Counted from the stretch's first letter, positions 35,011 through 49,587 are shown. The stretch: DNA of 64,000 nucleotides from Ancylobacter lacus (GCF_018390635.1 NZ_JAHBGE010000009.1:35572-99571); one strand, 5' to 3'. Notes: generated from the sequence alone by a model not told the origin. Translations and numbers: made by a program.

Positions 35011-38000
35011 TCAGTCCTGGCGCTCGCGGTGCATCGCCAGCAGCGCCGCGTGCGCGCGGGCACCCTCGAGAACCGCGTCGACCGGCTGGGCCAGCCGGCG
35101 CCGCCAGTTCGGACGCTCCCGGTCGGTGCCGGGCAGGTTCACCGCGACCGTCTCGCCCGCGAGATCGTCAATCTGCGTCAAGGCGAGCATCGAGCGGGTG
35201 CGAGCGACAAAGGCGTGCACGGCGGCGACGAAGCCGTCATCCAACGGGGCGTCCGGCGGTGGCACTGCCGTGATCAACCCCTCCAGCAGAAGAGCGTCGG
35301 ACAGGCTCTCCTTCTCCCGAAGCCGTTCCTTGCGGGAGTCGGCGGCGGCCTCCTCGCTCTCGAGGCCGAGCGCCACCCGTTCGGCGATGTCGACGCCATC
35401 CCACCATCCCGCGAGGGTCGGGAGATCGTGGGTCGAGACGCAGGCGGCCGCCAGCGCCGGATACTCCGCCGGCGGCGTAAAGCGGGCGTCGTGGCGCTCG
35501 AACCACAGCACCCGGTAGGACAGCATGCGCTCGGCCGCGAGCTGGTCGCGCATGCCGAACGGCACGGTGCCAAGATCCTCGCCCACCACCAGGCAACGGG
35601 CCCGCACGCTCTCCAGCGCGACCTGCCCGGCGAGATCCTCGAACGGGAAGGCGAGATAGGCGCCTTCCGCCGCGCTCGCGCCGTCCGGCATGAGGAAGAG
35701 ACGGCGCAGCCCCATCACATGGTCGATGCGCAGCGCCCCGGCATAGCGCATGTTGGCCGCCACCAGCCGGGCAAAGCCGGCATAGCCGTCGCGCCGCAGC
35801 GCCAGCGGGTCGGGCGGCGGCAGATGCCAGTTCTGTCCCTCCGGCCCGAGCGGATCGGGCGGCGCCCCCACATTGACCCCCTGCATCAGCCGGTCCGATT
35901 CGGCCCAGGCCTCCGCGCCGTCCGGGGTCGTGCCCACGGCAAGGTCGCGGTAGAAGCCGAACCGCAGCCCCGCTTCCTCGCCGCGAATGGCGGCCTGCCG
36001 AAGCTGGCGATCGGCGGTCCATTGCTGCCACTGCACGAAACGGATCGGCCGCTCATGCGCGGCCGCGAACTGCGCGACCGCCGCCGAATCGGGGTGGCGC
36101 AGATTGTCAGGCCAATGCCGCCAATTCGTACCGCCCTGCGCCTGTGACAGCGCCTCGAAGATGGCGAAGCGCCGCAGCGCCTCGCCGCCGCCGGCGATGA
36201 ACTGGTCGAACTCGCCGTCGCCCCGCGCCTCGCAGGCGGCGAAGGCCGCCTCCAGCACCGGGCGCTTGGCGGCCCAGACCCCGGTATAGTCCACCGCCCC
36301 GCGGGTGCTGAGCGCCGCGAACAGCTCGGTCTGCCCACCATAGGCCGCGGAGACCGCCGGATCGGCGGCGGCGAGCGCCGCGGCGTCGATATAGATCGGG
36401 TCGAGGAAGCGGCGGTCGGACGGCGAATAGGGGCTCGCCCGCTCCCGGTCATGGGGAAACAGCGCGTGCAGCGGGTTGAGCCCGACCAGCGCCGCCCCCA
36501 GCGCCGGGGCCCGCTCGGCCAGCGTGGCGAGGGTGGAGAAATCCCCGATGCCCTGGTCTTCCCCGGCGCGCCGCAGCGAATAGAGATGCGCGACGATGCC
36601 GAAATGGCGCTCGCCCGCCTTCAGCCCCGGCGGGAGATAGGAAGCCGCCGGAGCGACGGTCAGGCGGCAGGCCTCGCCCTCCAGCAGCAGCAGATGCCGC
36701 CCCGTCGGCAGCGCCGGCAGCCCGACATGGCGCACAATGGCAAAGCGGCCGTCGGGGCGTGGCAGCTCCGCCCGCTCGCCCTCGTCGGGCGCCAGCGGCC
36801 AGGGCCGCTCCTCGCCGTCCTCCAGCCGGATGCGCAGCTCCAGACGACGGGTGGTGCGCGCCGCGGCGCCGCCGAGCTGCAGCCGGGCCTGCGCCCCCTC
36901 CCGCACCACCAGCGCTTCCGGCAGGGTGCGGCCGAACTGCTGCTCGGACAGCCAGACCAGACTGTCCGAGGTGTCGCCGCGGGTGTCGGCGGGAAGGCGC
37001 AGCGCCTTGAGCAAGGCACGCTTGGTGTCAGCGGGCACCTCGTGCCGCACCCCCGTCACGTCCTGCCAGTCCGGCGCGATGCCGGCGGCGCGGGCGAGCC
37101 GGTCGAGGAAGGCGGGATCGGTGGCACGCCTCGGCGCGTCCGGCACCGCCTTCTCGCACAGCACGACCACGGCGCGGGCCGGCATGGGGAAGCGCTCCTC
37201 CACCAGCCGGGCCGGCGCGGCAGGCGAGCGGATATCAGGCCGGGAGGTATCGATCGCGATATCCCAGTCATGCTCGTCGCGCGCCTCCGGCAGAAGGACG
37301 TCGACGGCGTGGTCAGCGGCGTTCAGCACCGCCATCACCCGGTCCGGCCCGGCCTCGCCGGTGGCGGGAGCATAGAAGACGGCAATGAGGGTGTGGTTGT
37401 CCGGCGCATCCCAGGCGACGGGGCCGCCCCCCGGCGCCCTCCACTCCACGTCGGGAATGGTGCTGGCATCGAGCGGCCGCCCGGTCAGCGGCGCGCCGGA
37501 GCGCAGCGCGGCATGGGCATGGCGCAGCCGGACCAAGGCGGCGGTAAAGGCCGCCAGCGGCGCGTCGGCGCGGCTCCAGTCGAGCCAGGTCAGCTCGCTG
37601 TCCTGGGCATAGGCGTTGTTGTTGCCGCTTTGCGAGCGGCCGCACTCATCGCCCATGGTCAGCATCGGCGTGCCGCGCGAGATCAGCAGGGTTGCCAGCA
37701 ATGCCCGCATATCGGCCTGCCGCGCCGCGAGGATCGCGGGATCGTCGGTCGCGCCCTCGACACCGTGGTTCCAGGAATAATTGGCGTCGGTGCCGTCGCG
37801 ATTGTTCTCGCCATTGCCCTCATTATGCTTGCGCGCGTGCGAGACGAGGTCGGCCAGGGTGAAGCCGTCATGGGCGGTGACGAAGTTCACCGCGCGCGAG
37901 AGCGGCCGGCGGCGGGCGGCGAAGACGTCGGCGGAACCCGCCACGCGGGTAGCGAGCTGGCCGACCAGCCCGCCATCGCCGCGCCAGAAGCGGCGCACCG

Positions 38001-39210
38001 TGTCACGGTAATGGTCGTTCCACTCCGCCCAGTTGGCGGGGAAGCGGCCGACCTGATAGCCGCCCGGCCCGATGTCCCAGGGCTCGGCGATGAGCGCGAG
38101 ATCGCGCAGCGTCGGGTCCTGTCCCATGGCGCCGAAAAACGGCGCGTGGGGATCGAAGCCGTTTGCGGTGCGCCCCAGCGTGGCGGCAAGATCGAAGCGA
38201 AAGCCGTCGAGGCCCGTGCCGGCCCAGCGCCGCAGGCAGTCCATCGCCAGCCGCAGCACGGGGGCGGATTCGAGCGCGAGCGTGTTGCCGGTGCCGGCAT
38301 CGTTCACCAGGAGACCGGGGTCGGCCGCCGCGTGACGGTAGTAAGTGGCGTTGTCGAGCCCGCGCAGCGACACCGTGGGGCCGAGAATGTCGCTTTCGCC
38401 GGAATGGTTCAGCACCACGTCCAGCACCACGCTGATGCCGGCCTCGTGCAGCGCCGACACCGCCTCGCGCACCTCGGCAAAGCCGCCGGGAGCAAGGCGC
38501 GGGTCCGGCGCCCCGAACACCACGGGGTTGTAGCCCCAGTAATTGGTGAGGCCGAGCGGCGGCAGGTGCCGCTCATCGATCCACGCCATGGCCGGCATGA
38601 GCTCGACCGTGGTGATGCCGAGCCGCACCAGATGTTCGATCGCCGCGGGGTGGGCGAGCCCGGCGAAGGTGCCGCGCAGCGGCGCGGGAATGGCGGGGCA
38701 GAGCTTGGTGAAGCCGCGGACATGCAGCTCGTAGAACACCTCGTCGTCCCAGACGAAGGGCGATTTCAGCGGCGGCGCCGGCGGCTCGGCGGTCTCGACG
38801 ATCGCCTTCGGCACGAAGCCCGCGCTGTCGGCATCGTCGCGGGAGGCGCCGCGGGCGCGCTGGTCGAACAGCGTGCCGTCCAGCCCGAAAGGCCGGTCCA
38901 GCCGTGTCGCATAGGGGTCGACCAGCAGCTTGGCCGGGTTGAAGCGATGGCCGTGGGCGGGATCCCAGGGCCCATGCGCCCGCAAGCCGTAGCGCGCGCC
39001 CGCCCCTATGCCGGCGATATGGGCGTGAAAGATATCGCCGGTCCGCGCCACCAGCTCGATTCGCTGAAGCTCCTCGCGGCCGTCGCGGTCGAACAGGCAG
39101 AACTCGATGGCGGTGGCGTGAGCGGAGAAGACCGCGACATTCACACCGTCCGCGTCGGGCGTGACGCCGAGCGGCTCGGGCGCGCCGCGCGAAACCCTGT
39201 AGTCGTTCAC
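35011..39210 (-). CDS. GlgX-MalQ fusion: glycogen debranching enzyme plus 4-alpha-glucanotransferase
   Basis: Single frame of 1,399 residues. Residues 1 to about 690 are a GlgX-type GH13 isoamylase: CBM48-like N-terminus, [13 protein letters not shown], catalytic Asp in [14 protein letters not shown] (about 342), acid Glu in [10 protein letters not shown] (about 375) and [14 protein letters not shown]. From about 700 to the end it is a GH77 4-alpha-glucanotransferase (MalQ) with [17 protein letters not shown], nucleophile Asp in [14 protein letters not shown] (about 1,162), Glu in [10 protein letters not shown] (about 1,210) and Asp in [15 protein letters not shown] (about 1,261). No stop or frameshift lies between the halves. 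The start overlaps the glgA stop by 4 nt. It debranches phosphorylase limit dextrin and redistributes the released oligosaccharides. Confidence 0.93.
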   Translation of the reverse strand: MNDYRVSRGAPEPLGVTPDADGVNVAVFSAHATAIEFCLFDRDGREELQRIELVARTGDIFHAHIAGIGAGARYGLRAHGPWDPAHGHRFNPAKLLVDPYATRLDRPFGLDGTLFDQRARGASRDDADSAGFVPKAIVETAEPPAPPLKSPFVWDDEVFYELHVRGFTKLCPAIPAPLRGTFAGLAHPAAIEHLVRLGITTVELMPAMAWIDERHLPPLGLTNYWGYNPVVFGAPDPRLAPGGFAEVREAVSALHEAGISVVLDVVLNHSGESDILGPTVSLRGLDNATYYRHAAADPGLLVNDAGTGNTLALESAPVLRLAMDCLRRWAGTGLDGFRFDLAATLGRTANGFDPHAPFFGAMGQDPTLRDLALIAEPWDIGPGGYQVGRFPANWAEWNDHYRDTVRRFWRGDGGLVGQLATRVAGSADVFAARRRPLSRAVNFVTAHDGFTLADLVSHARKHNEGNGENNRDGTDANYSWNHGVEGATDDPAILAARQADMRALLATLLISRGTPMLTMGDECGRSQSGNNNAYAQDSELTWLDWSRADAPLAAFTAALVRLRHAHAALRSGAPLTGRPLDASTIPDVEWRAPGGGPVAWDAPDNHTLIAVFYAPATGEAGPDRVMAVLNAADHAVDVLLPEARDEHDWDIAIDTSRPDIRSPAAPARLVEERFPMPARAVVVLCEKAVPDAPRRATDPAFLDRLARAAGIAPDWQDVTGVRHEVPADTKRALLKALRLPADTRGDTSDSLVWLSEQQFGRTLPEALVVREGAQARLQLGGAAARTTRRLELRIRLEDGEERPWPLAPDEGERAELPRPDGRFAIVRHVGLPALPTGRHLLLLEGEACRLTVAPAASYLPPGLKAGERHFGIVAHLYSLRRAGEDQGIGDFSTLATLAERAPALGAALVGLNPLHALFPHDRERASPYSPSDRRFLDPIYIDAAALAAADPAVSAAYGGQTELFAALSTRGAVDYTGVWAAKRPVLEAAFAACEARGDGEFDQFIAGGGEALRRFAIFEALSQAQGGTNWRHWPDNLRHPDSAAVAQFAAAHERPIRFVQWQQWTADRQLRQAAIRGEEAGLRFGFYRDLAVGTTPDGAEAWAESDRLMQGVNVGAPPDPLGPEGQNWHLPPPDPLALRRDGYAGFARLVAANMRYAGALRIDHVMGLRRLFLMPDGASAAEGAYLAFPFEDLAGQVALESVRARCLVVGEDLGTVPFGMRDQLAAERMLSYRVLWFERHDARFTPPAEYPALAAACVSTHDLPTLAGWWDGVDIAERVALGLESEEAAADSRKERLREKESLSDALLLEGLITAVPPPDAPLDDGFVAAVHAFVARTRSMLALTQIDDLAGETVAVNLPGTDRERPNWRRRLAQPVDAVLEGARAHAALLAMHRERQD

Positions 39211-40664
39211 GCCGCGCGCTCCGCCACGAGGTCCTCATAGAGCCGGGCATAATGCGCGCCCGGCCGCTGCCACGAGACCTCGCACGCCATCGCGTTGCGC
39301 TGGGCCTGCCGCCAGGCCGGCCTGTCGCGCCAGAGCGCGGCCGTGCGCCGCAGCGCGCTGTGCAGGGCGCTCGCGGTGACGGGCTGGAACTGGATGCCGG
39401 TGCCCACCCCTGCCGAGCGGGCGGCCTCGTTGATGTCGACGACGGTGTCGGCCAGACCCCCGACCCGGGTCACGACCGGCAACGCACCGTAGCGCAGGGC
39501 GGAAAGCTGGGTGAGACCGCAGGGCTCGAAGCGGGAAGGCACCAGCAGCGCATCCGACCCCGCCTGGATGAGATGGGCGAGCCCCTCGTCATAGCCGATC
39601 TGCACCCCGACCCGGCCGGGATTGGCCGCGGCGGCGGTGCGGAAGCGCTCGGTCAGCACGGGATCGCCGGCGCCGAGCATGACGAGCTGCGCGCCCATGT
39701 CCAGCAGCACGCCGAGCGAATCCGCCACAAGATCGAGCCCTTTCTGCCAGGACAACCGGCTCACGATGCCGAACAGCAGCGCCTCCGGGTCGGGCTCCAG
39801 CGCGAAGCGGGCCTGGAGCGCCGCCTTGTTCGCGCCGCGCCGCTCCAGCGTGCCGGCAGAGAAGGTCGCGGGCAGCAGGGCGTCGGTCTCCGGGTCCCAC
39901 ACCGCGGTGTCGAGCCCGTTGAGGATGCCGTGCAGCACGCCCTGCCGCTGGTTCAGCAGCCCCTCGAGGCCCATTCCCGCCTCCGGCAGCAGGATCTCCT
40001 CGGCATAGCTGGGCGACACGGTGGTGATGCGGTCGGCGAATTGCAGCCCGGCCTTGAGATAGCCGATGGTGCCATAATACTCGACGCCGTCTATGGCCAG
40101 CGCGCTGCGCGGCAGTCCGAGCGTGTCGAGCAGATGGGCAGGAAACTGGCCCTGGAAGGCGATGTTGTGGACGGTGATGATGCTGGCCGGGCGCCGGCCG
40201 CCGGCATAGTGGAGATAGGCCGGCGTCAGACCGGCCTGCCAGTCATGGGCGTGGACCACATCCGGCGCGAAGCCCGAGATCAGGCCGCGCCCGATGCCCG
40301 AGCCGATCGCCGCCAGCGCGGCGAAGCGGATGGCGTTGTCGCCCCAGTCCTGCCCGTCCGCGTCGACATAAATCCCGCCCGGCCGGTCGTAGAGATGGGG
40401 CGCGTCGATCACATAGACATCGAGCCCGCCGGCGCGGCCGGACCACAGCCGACCGGCCCCGCCGAACAGGTGCTCGAAATAATACGCCTCCTGGCGGTCC
40501 TGCAGCGCCGCCATCACGGCGGGATAGCCCGGGACGAGGGTTCGCACCTCCACGCCCTCGGCGGCCAGCGCCCCGGGCAGGGCGCCGACCACATCGGCCA
40601 GCCCCCCGGTCTTGACGAGCGGGAAGACCTCGGAGGCGACCGAGAGCGCTTTCAGGCCGGGCAT
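39207..40664 (-). CDS. glgA: glycogen synthase (ADP-glucose type)
   Basis: GT5 glycogen synthase of 485 residues extending alpha-1,4-glucan from ADP-glucose. The N-terminal [16 protein letters not shown] motif (about 18-33) binds donor. [16 protein letters not shown] and [12 protein letters not shown] follow. The C-terminal [15 protein letters not shown] and the [14 protein letters not shown] element ([17 protein letters not shown]) mark the retaining catalytic half. Length is standard. It lies 7 bp after glgC and overlaps the glgX-malQ fusion by 4 nt. Confidence 0.96.
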   Translation of the reverse strand: MPGLKALSVASEVFPLVKTGGLADVVGALPGALAAEGVEVRTLVPGYPAVMAALQDRQEAYYFEHLFGGAGRLWSGRAGGLDVYVIDAPHLYDRPGGIYVDADGQDWGDNAIRFAALAAIGSGIGRGLISGFAPDVVHAHDWQAGLTPAYLHYAGGRRPASIITVHNIAFQGQFPAHLLDTLGLPRSALAIDGVEYYGTIGYLKAGLQFADRITTVSPSYAEEILLPEAGMGLEGLLNQRQGVLHGILNGLDTAVWDPETDALLPATFSAGTLERRGANKAALQARFALEPDPEALLFGIVSRLSWQKGLDLVADSLGVLLDMGAQLVMLGAGDPVLTERFRTAAAANPGRVGVQIGYDEGLAHLIQAGSDALLVPSRFEPCGLTQLSALRYGALPVVTRVGGLADTVVDINEAARSAGVGTGIQFQPVTASALHSALRRTAALWRDRPAWRQAQRNAMACEVSWQRPGAHYARLYEDLVAERAA

Positions 40665-40671
40665 GCCGTTC

Positions 40672-41940
40672 TCACTTCTGCAGGGCGTCGATCATCGGCT
40701 GGGTGATGAGGCACACGCCCTTCTCCGTGCGGCGGAAGCGCTTGGCGTCGAGCTCGGGGTCCTCCCCCACCACCAGCCCGTCGGGAATGCGGACCTGCGC
40801 GTCGATGACGACGTTGCGCAACCGCACCGAGCGGCCGATCTGGGCATAGGGCAGGATGACGCCGCCCTCGATGTTGCCGAAGGAGTGCACATGCACGCCC
40901 GTGAACAGCAGCGAGCGCCGCAGCCGCGAGCCGGAGATGATGCAGCCGCCCGAAACCAGCGACTGCAGCGCCTCGCCGCGGCGGCCATCGGCATCGTGAA
41001 CGAACTTGGCCGGCGGCGTGATCTCGCCATAGGTCCAGATCGGCCAGTCGCGGTCGTAGAGATCGAGCTCCGGCACCACCTCGGTGAGGTCGACATTGGC
41101 TTCCCAGTAGGCATCCACCGTTCCGACGTCGCGCCAGTAGGGCGTCACCTCGGAGGAGGACCGCACGCAGGAGCGCGAGAAATGATGCGCCCGCGCCGAG
41201 CCGTGCTTGACGATGTAGGGAATGATGTCCTTGCCGAAATCGTGGGACGAATGCGGGTCGGCCGCGTCGCGGCGGAGCTGGTCGATCAGGAAGGCGGTCT
41301 CGAAGACGTAGATGCCCATGCTGGCCAGCGCCTTGTCCGGGTGGCCGGGCATGGCGGGCGGGTTCTTCGGCTTTTCAAGGAAGGAGAGGATGCGGTCCTG
41401 CTCGTCGACATGCATCACGCCGAAGGCGCTCGCCTCCGCACGCGGAACCTCGAGGCAACCGACCGTGACGTCGGCGCCCTGGTCCACATGCTGCTGGAGC
41501 ATGATCTCGTAGTCCTGCTTGTAGACGTGGTCGCCAGCCAGGACGATGATGTATTTCGGCTCGTAGCCCTCGATGATGTCGAGGTTCTGGTACACCGCGT
41601 CCGCGGTTCCTAGATACCACATCGTCTCCGACACGCGCTGGCTCGCGGGCAGGATGTCGAAGCTCTCGTTGCGCTCGTGGCGGAAGAAGTTCCACCCGCG
41701 CTGCAGATGCCGGATCAGGCTGTGGGCCTGATACTGCGTCGCCACGCTGATTCGGCGGATACCGGAATTCAGCGCGTTGGACAGGGTGAAGTCGATGATG
41801 CGCGACTTGCCGCCGAAATAGACGGCCGGCTTGGCTCGACGATCGGTGAGTTCGAGCAGGCGGCTGCCCCGGCCGCCGGCGAGAACATAAGCCATCGCAG
41901 AGCGGGCGATGGGGGCATTAACTGGCGCCGGCCGTTCCAT
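40672..41940 (-). CDS. glgC: glucose-1-phosphate adenylyltransferase
   Basis: Enzyme of 422 residues forming ADP-glucose, the committed step of glycogen synthesis. The nucleotide-binding start [16 protein letters not shown], the allosteric/catalytic [18 protein letters not shown], the [12 protein letters not shown] motif and the [11 protein letters not shown] active-site Asp loop are all present. [13 protein letters not shown] and a C-terminal left-handed beta-helix ([15 protein letters not shown] and following) complete the family. Regulation by fructose-6-phosphate and pyruvate is typical of alphaproteobacterial forms but is not shown by sequence. It follows glgB by 48 bp. Confidence 0.97.
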   Translation of the reverse strand: MERPAPVNAPIARSAMAYVLAGGRGSRLLELTDRRAKPAVYFGGKSRIIDFTLSNALNSGIRRISVATQYQAHSLIRHLQRGWNFFRHERNESFDILPASQRVSETMWYLGTADAVYQNLDIIEGYEPKYIIVLAGDHVYKQDYEIMLQQHVDQGADVTVGCLEVPRAEASAFGVMHVDEQDRILSFLEKPKNPPAMPGHPDKALASMGIYVFETAFLIDQLRRDAADPHSSHDFGKDIIPYIVKHGSARAHHFSRSCVRSSSEVTPYWRDVGTVDAYWEANVDLTEVVPELDLYDRDWPIWTYGEITPPAKFVHDADGRRGEALQSLVSGGCIISGSRLRRSLLFTGVHVHSFGNIEGGVILPYAQIGRSVRLRNVVIDAQVRIPDGLVVGEDPELDAKRFRRTEKGVCLITQPMIDALQK

Positions 41941-41988
41941 TCAGCGCATCTCCCTCTAGACGTTTCACCCCGGTACACGCTTCTGCGC

Positions 41989-44184
41989 TCAGTCCGGTTC
42001 CCATTGCAGATAAAGGCACGCCAGGGGTGGAAGCACGAGTTCGGCGCTGGCGGGATAGCCATGCGCCGGAGTCTCGGTTGCGACCACCCCGCCGAGATTG
42101 CCAATGCCGGAGCCCCCATAGCAACCCGCATCGGTATTCAGCACCTCCCGCCAGCGGCCGGCACGCGGCAGGCCGAGACGGTAGAAGGAGCGCGGCACCG
42201 GGGTGAAATTCACCACCATCGCCACCGGCGCCCCACCCTCGCCGTCCTCGCGCAGCCACGCGAAGACGGACTGGGCGCTGTCGTCCACCACGATCCAGCG
42301 GAATCCCTCCGGCTCGCAGTCCCGCGCATAGAGTGCGGGTACTTTGGTATAGAGAGCATTGATGTCGCGCACGAGAAGCTGCACGCCCTGATGGCGGGAG
42401 CCATCCCACACCACATGCCAGTCCAGCGCGCGGGCCTCGCTCCACTCGTCGCGCTGGGCGAATTCCTGGCCCATGAACAGCAGCTTCTTGCCGGGATAGG
42501 CCCACATCATTGCGTAATAGGCCCGCACCGACGCGAATTTCTGCCAGTCGTCGCCGCCCATGCGCGACAGCACGGTGCCCTTGCCGTGGACGACCTCGTC
42601 ATGGGAGAGCGGCAGCACGAAATTCTCGGTGAAGAGATAGGTGAAGCCAAAGGTGATCTTGTCGTGGTGCCAGTGCCGATGCACCGGATCGAGCGAGAGA
42701 TAATCCAGCGTGTCGTGCATCCACCCCATGTTCCACTTGAAGCCGAAACCGAGGCCGCCGGCGTCCACGGGGCTGGAGACGCCGCTCCAGGTGGTCGATT
42801 CCTCGGCGATCACCGCGACGCCGGGGTTGAGGGCATAGATCGTCTCGTTGGCCTGCCGCAGGAAGGCGACGGCGTCCTTGTTGTCGTTCGACCCGTCGGG
42901 GTTTGGCGACCATTCGCCCTCCCGCCGGGAATAATTGAGGTACAGCATCGAGGCGACGGCATCGACCCGCAGCCCGTCGACATGGAAGCGGTCGAGCCAG
43001 TAGAGCGCGCTCGCCATCAGGAAGTTCGCCACTTCCCGGCGGCCGAAATCGTAGATCGCGGTGTTCCAGTCGGGATGAAAGCCGCGGCGGGGATCGGCAT
43101 GCTCATAGAGCGGCCCGCCATCGAAATGGGCGAGGCCGTGGATGTCGGTGGGGAAATGCGCCGGCACCCAGTCGAGGATCACCGCGATTCCGGCGCGATG
43201 GGCGGCATCGACGAAGCGGGCGAAGCCTTCGGGATCGCCGAACCGGCTGGTCGGTGCGAACAGCCCGATCGGCTGATAGCCCCAGGAGGCGTCGAGCGGG
43301 TGCTCCGACACCGGCAGCAGCTCGATATGGGTGAAACCCATCCACGCGACATAGGGGATGAGTTCGTCGGCCAGTTCGTCATAGGTGAGGAAGCGGCCGC
43401 CCTCGCCGCGGCGCCAGGAACCGAGATGCACCTCATAGGTCGCCATCGGCTTGCGCCGGGCCTCGCCCTCGCCCCGGCCGGCGAGGAAGTCGGCATCGGT
43501 CCATTCGAACCGGTCGGTACGCGCCACGATCGACCCGGTGGCCGGGCGGAATTCGCCGCGCTGGCCGAAAGGATCGGCCTTGAGCGGCAGCAGGCGGCCA
43601 TCGGCGGCGACGATCTCGTATTTGTAGATCGCCCCCTCACCCAGGCCGGGGGCGAAAATCTCCCACAGCCCGCTGTCGACCCGCTTGCGCATCTGGTGCA
43701 GCCGGCCGTCCCAACGGTTGAAGTCGCCGACCACCGAGACCCGTGCCGCGTTCGGCGCCCACACCGCGAAGCGCACGCCCTCGCGGCCCTCATGCTCGCA
43801 GGGATGTGAGCCGAGACGCTCATAGAGCTGGCGATGCCGTCCTTCGAGCAGGAGGTGGTCATCGAGCGGACCGAGGACCGGACCGAACGAATACGGGTCC
43901 TCCAGCGTCCAGTCGCCGCCCGCATTCGCGGCCTTCAATACATACCGGGCCCAGGCCGGGCGGCCGGGAACCAGCCCTTCGAAGAAGCCGGGTGCACGCG
44001 CGGCGAGTTCGAGGACGGGCGTACCGTCCGGCTCGAGCACGACGAGGCTGTCCGCATCGGGAACGAAGGCCCGTATCACGACGCCATCGGGGGTCTCGTG
44101 CGGCCCGAGCAGCGCGAACGGATCGGGATGGCGGGCCCCCATCAGGGCGTCGACCTCTCGGTCCGGCGCCTGCCACGCGAACAT
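41989..44184 (-). CDS. glgB: 1,4-alpha-glucan branching enzyme
   Basis: GH13 branching enzyme of 731 residues. Two N-terminal beta domains (VRFAVWAPNAARVSVVGDFN is the CBM48) precede the barrel: THIELLPVSEHPLD, nucleophile Asp in HVDGLRVDAVASMLYLNY, acid Glu in VAVIAEESTTWSGVSSP and LPLSHDEVVHGKGT. The ATG before FAWQAPD has a GGAAAGG 9 nt upstream; a TTG eight codons earlier is open but has no ribosome site. It starts the glgBCA-glgX/malQ run, with the glgP stop 252 bp upstream and a hairpin in that gap. Confidence 0.95.
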   Translation of the reverse strand: MFAWQAPDREVDALMGARHPDPFALLGPHETPDGVVIRAFVPDADSLVVLEPDGTPVLELAARAPGFFEGLVPGRPAWARYVLKAANAGGDWTLEDPYSFGPVLGPLDDHLLLEGRHRQLYERLGSHPCEHEGREGVRFAVWAPNAARVSVVGDFNRWDGRLHQMRKRVDSGLWEIFAPGLGEGAIYKYEIVAADGRLLPLKADPFGQRGEFRPATGSIVARTDRFEWTDADFLAGRGEGEARRKPMATYEVHLGSWRRGEGGRFLTYDELADELIPYVAWMGFTHIELLPVSEHPLDASWGYQPIGLFAPTSRFGDPEGFARFVDAAHRAGIAVILDWVPAHFPTDIHGLAHFDGGPLYEHADPRRGFHPDWNTAIYDFGRREVANFLMASALYWLDRFHVDGLRVDAVASMLYLNYSRREGEWSPNPDGSNDNKDAVAFLRQANETIYALNPGVAVIAEESTTWSGVSSPVDAGGLGFGFKWNMGWMHDTLDYLSLDPVHRHWHHDKITFGFTYLFTENFVLPLSHDEVVHGKGTVLSRMGGDDWQKFASVRAYYAMMWAYPGKKLLFMGQEFAQRDEWSEARALDWHVVWDGSRHQGVQLLVRDINALYTKVPALYARDCEPEGFRWIVVDDSAQSVFAWLREDGEGGAPVAMVVNFTPVPRSFYRLGLPRAGRWREVLNTDAGCYGGSGIGNLGGVVATETPAHGYPASAELVLPPLACLYLQWEPD

Positions 44185-44361
44185 GCTCGTCGACCTTTCC
44201 AGCGCCAAAGACGCTCAACAAGTCCGGCGAAGGACCTTAGGTTCCGCCAGCTTCGCCGCAAAATACCTCAGTAACAAGCCGTTATCGAAGCTTACTCAGG
44301 GGAAATCGGCGTACACCGCCGACGAGGCGGGCGGATGTACCGGCGCACCGACGCATTCGGG

Positions 44362-44387
44362 TCGCAGCGACCGCGGGGTCGCTGCGA
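44362..44387. terminator. hairpin between glgP and glgB
   Basis: Perfect 11-bp stem TCGCAGCGACC/GGTCGCTGCGA with a GCGG loop, 49 bp after the glgP stop. No U-tract follows on the minus strand, so complete termination is uncertain; it may attenuate read-through into glgB or stabilise the glgP message. Confidence 0.5.
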
Positions 44388-44436
44388 GCCGGGATGTGCG
44401 TTGTGCTGCTGCCGGGATTGGAAAAGGCGCGCCGGC

Positions 44437-46941
<2,505 letters not shown>

Positions 46942-47131
46942 GTCCCGCCTATGCTCCCAGTGGATACCCGCGAAACCGCATCAGACCGTCCCCTCGCGGT
47001 CGGCGCGGTGCGCATATCGATTCAAATCATGCAACGTTTTGGCCAAGTTCCGCGAGTGTCTCGGCCGCCAATCCGGCGGCGGCGCCGATTATCGCCCAGC
47101 CATTTGACCGGGCGACGTCAGCCGGGTCTCC

Positions 47132-47509
47132 TCATGATGACTTTGCGCCGCGTTGCAGGCCCGCCAGCGCGATCACCAGCCAGCCCGCCATCAGCATAGT
47201 CCCACCCGTCGGCGCGGCCATCGGAAAAATTACCATTCCGGCGAGGACCCGTGCCGCGATGGCGCCGCTGAACAGCGCCGTGCCCACCGCCAGCAGCCCC
47301 CCGCCCACTTCCGCGAACGACCAGGGCCGGCCCGCCACCACCGCCAGCGCGGCGGCCATGCCGATTCCGGCGGCGCCGAACAGCAGGAAATTCGCCGCCG
47401 TGGCGAGGCTGGCATCCACCGCCAGATGCGCCGCCGCGGCGGCGAGCCCCACCCCCGCGGCGCCGTAAAGCCCAGCCACGACAATCAGCAGGCGGCGAAA
47501 AACGGTCAC
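47132..47509 (-). CDS. DUF423 family membrane protein
   Basis: Protein of 125 residues with four hydrophobic helices (about 5-27, 38-60, 66-88, 95-118), matching the YgdD/DUF423 inner-membrane family; the APTGGTMLMAGWLVIALAGL ending is characteristic. Function unknown in the family. The ATG lies 3 bp beyond the cobB stop on the same strand, so it may be the last gene of the cobalamin run, but linkage to B12 metabolism is only positional. Confidence 0.88.
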   Translation of the reverse strand: MTVFRRLLIVVAGLYGAAGVGLAAAAAHLAVDASLATAANFLLFGAAGIGMAAALAVVAGRPWSFAEVGGGLLAVGTALFSGAIAARVLAGMVIFPMAAPTGGTMLMAGWLVIALAGLQRGAKSS

Positions 47510-47512
47510 GGG

Positions 47513-48823
47513 CTACTCCAGGGCGATGGCGTGGAAGAAACCACCCGATACAAGGCCGCGGCGCGAGCCGGCAAGCCCGAGATCGCGTCCGGTGCCGTCG
47601 GCGAGCGCGAAGAGCGGCGTGTCCCCGCCCGGCCGGATGGTGCTGGCATAGTGGAATTCATGGCCCCGCAGCACCGCCCCCGCCGGCCCCAGCGGGCCGT
47701 CCGCCAGCAGCCGGGCGCGGCGATAGCCGAGGTTCAGCCGGCGGCGGGCGAAGCTGGTGACATGGCCGAGCAGGCCGAGCATGGGATGGGCGATCCCCTG
47801 CGCGTCCTCGATCGCCTCGCCCAGCGCCATGTAGCCGCCGCACTCGCCATGCACCGGCCGGCTCGCGGCAAAACGGCGCACGCCCTCCCGGAAGCGGCCG
47901 TTCGCGGCAAGGCGCTCGCCATGCAGTTCGGGATAGCCGCCGGGCAGCCAGCACACGTCGCAGCCCTCCGGCGGCGGCTCATCGGCGAGCGGGGAGAAGG
48001 GAAAGATCTCCGCGCCCGCTGCCCGCCAGCCGCCCAGCACATGTTCGTATACGAAGCTGAATGCCTCGTCCTGCGCCAGCGCGATGCGCTGCCCGGGCGG
48101 CCTCGGCGTCGTCCAGCCGCCGCCGGGAAGCCGCATCGGCGCGGCGAGCGCGGCCACGGCGTCAAGGTCGACATGGGCGGCGATGGTCGCGGCGAGGCGG
48201 TCGAGATGGGCCGCGAGCGCGGGATGCTCGCGCGCCTGCACCAGCCCGAGATGCCGCTCCGGCAGCGCCATCGCCGCGTCGCGCGGCAGGCTGCCGAGCA
48301 CCGGCACCCCGACCGCGGCGATGGCGTCGGCCGCCTGCAGCCGGTGGCGCTCGCTCGCCACCTTGTTCAGCACCACCCCGGCGATCCGCACCCGGGGGTC
48401 GTGGGTCGCGAACCCCCGCACCACGGCGGCGGCCGATTGCGACTGGCCGGAGATGTCGAGGACCAGCACCACCGGGAGCCCCAGCATCGCGGCGAGATCG
48501 GCGCCGGCGCCGGTGCGTCCCGGCTCGCCGGCGATGCCGTCGAACAGGCCCATCGAGGCCTCGACCAGCAGCAGGTCGGCCGCCGCGGCCGCCTCCCCGG
48601 CCAGCCGGCCGAGCTGCGCCGGCGCCATGGCGAAGCTGTCGAGATTGAGGCCGGGCGCGCCGCTGGCCGCGGCGTGGAAGGCGGGGTCGATATAGTCCGG
48701 CCCGGACTTGGCCGCCCGCACCCGCAGGCCCCGCCGCGCCAGGGCGGCGAGAAGGCCGAGCGTCACCGTGGTCTTGCCGGAGCCGGAGCGCGGCGCGGCG
48801 ATCAGGAGGCCCGGCGCGGTCAT
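47513..48823 (-). CDS. cobB: hydrogenobyrinate/cobyrinate a,c-diamide synthase
   Basis: ATP-dependent amidase of 436 residues that amidates the a and c side chains of the corrin ring using glutamine. The N-terminal P-loop [18 protein letters not shown] and [15 protein letters not shown] are typical of CobB/CbiA. The C-terminal type 1 glutamine amidotransferase has its nucleophile Cys in [15 protein letters not shown], with [10 protein letters not shown] before and a late His in RGHEFHYAS. The ATG overlaps the cobM stop by 4 nt. Cytoplasmic. Confidence 0.95.
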   Translation of the reverse strand: MTAPGLLIAAPRSGSGKTTVTLGLLAALARRGLRVRAAKSGPDYIDPAFHAAASGAPGLNLDSFAMAPAQLGRLAGEAAAAADLLLVEASMGLFDGIAGEPGRTGAGADLAAMLGLPVVLVLDISGQSQSAAAVVRGFATHDPRVRIAGVVLNKVASERHRLQAADAIAAVGVPVLGSLPRDAAMALPERHLGLVQAREHPALAAHLDRLAATIAAHVDLDAVAALAAPMRLPGGGWTTPRPPGQRIALAQDEAFSFVYEHVLGGWRAAGAEIFPFSPLADEPPPEGCDVCWLPGGYPELHGERLAANGRFREGVRRFAASRPVHGECGGYMALGEAIEDAQGIAHPMLGLLGHVTSFARRRLNLGYRRARLLADGPLGPAGAVLRGHEFHYASTIRPGGDTPLFALADGTGRDLGLAGSRRGLVSGGFFHAIALE

Positions 48824-49578
48824 TCCCGCCCCCGGAAACGGCGCTGATACGCTGCGTCGTACAGCGCGCTCTCGCGGAAGTCGCGCGCGCCGAGCGCCCG
48901 GCCCACCAGCACCAGCGCGGTGCGCTCCACCGGCGCCGCCGCCAGCCGCTCCACGATGTCGCCGAGCGTGCCGCGCACGGTGCGCTCGGCCGGGCGGGTG
49001 GCCTCGACCACGATGGCCACGGGACATTCCGCGCCAAGAACGGGAAGAAGTTCGGCCACCAGACGGTCGACCGCGTAGATGGCGAGGTGCAGCACCAGCG
49101 TCGCGCCGGTGGCGGCGAAGGTCGCGAGGTCCTCGCCCGCCGGCATCGCCGAGGCCCGGCCGGAGACCCGCGTCAGCACCACGCTCTGCGCCACCTCCGG
49201 CACGGTCAGTTCGCGCCCGAGCAGCGCCGCGGCGGCGGCGAATGCCGGCACGCCCGGCGTCAGCGTGTAGGGAATGCCGCGCGCGTCCAGCCGGCGCAGT
49301 TGCTCCGCCAGCGCCGAATAGATCGAGAGGTCGCCCGAATGCAGCCGCGCGACATCCTGCCCGGCGGCGTGCGCGGCCACCAGCTCCGCCTCGATAGCGT
49401 CGAGCGAGAGCGGGGCGGTGTCGACCTTGCGCGCGCCCGGCGGGCACCAGGCCAGCATCTCCGGCGGCACCAGCGACCCGGCATAGAGGCACACCGGGCA
49501 GGCGGCGATGAGATCGCGCCCACGCAGGGTGATGAGGTCGGCGGCGCCCGGCCCGGCGCCGATGAAATGCACGGCCAT
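48820..49578 (-). CDS. cobM: precorrin-4 C11-methyltransferase
   Basis: SAM-dependent tetrapyrrole methyltransferase of 252 residues that methylates C11 of precorrin-4. The [14 protein letters not shown] start, [40 protein letters not shown] and [10 protein letters not shown] are the usual CobM/CbiF elements. Length is normal. It follows cobE by 9 bp and overlaps cobB by 4 nt. The aerobic name cobM is used because CobG and CobN are also encoded here. Confidence 0.95.
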   Translation of the reverse strand: MAVHFIGAGPGAADLITLRGRDLIAACPVCLYAGSLVPPEMLAWCPPGARKVDTAPLSLDAIEAELVAAHAAGQDVARLHSGDLSIYSALAEQLRRLDARGIPYTLTPGVPAFAAAAALLGRELTVPEVAQSVVLTRVSGRASAMPAGEDLATFAATGATLVLHLAIYAVDRLVAELLPVLGAECPVAIVVEATRPAERTVRGTLGDIVERLAAAPVERTALVLVGRALGARDFRESALYDAAYQRRFRGRE

Positions 49579-49587
49579 CGGCTCTCC

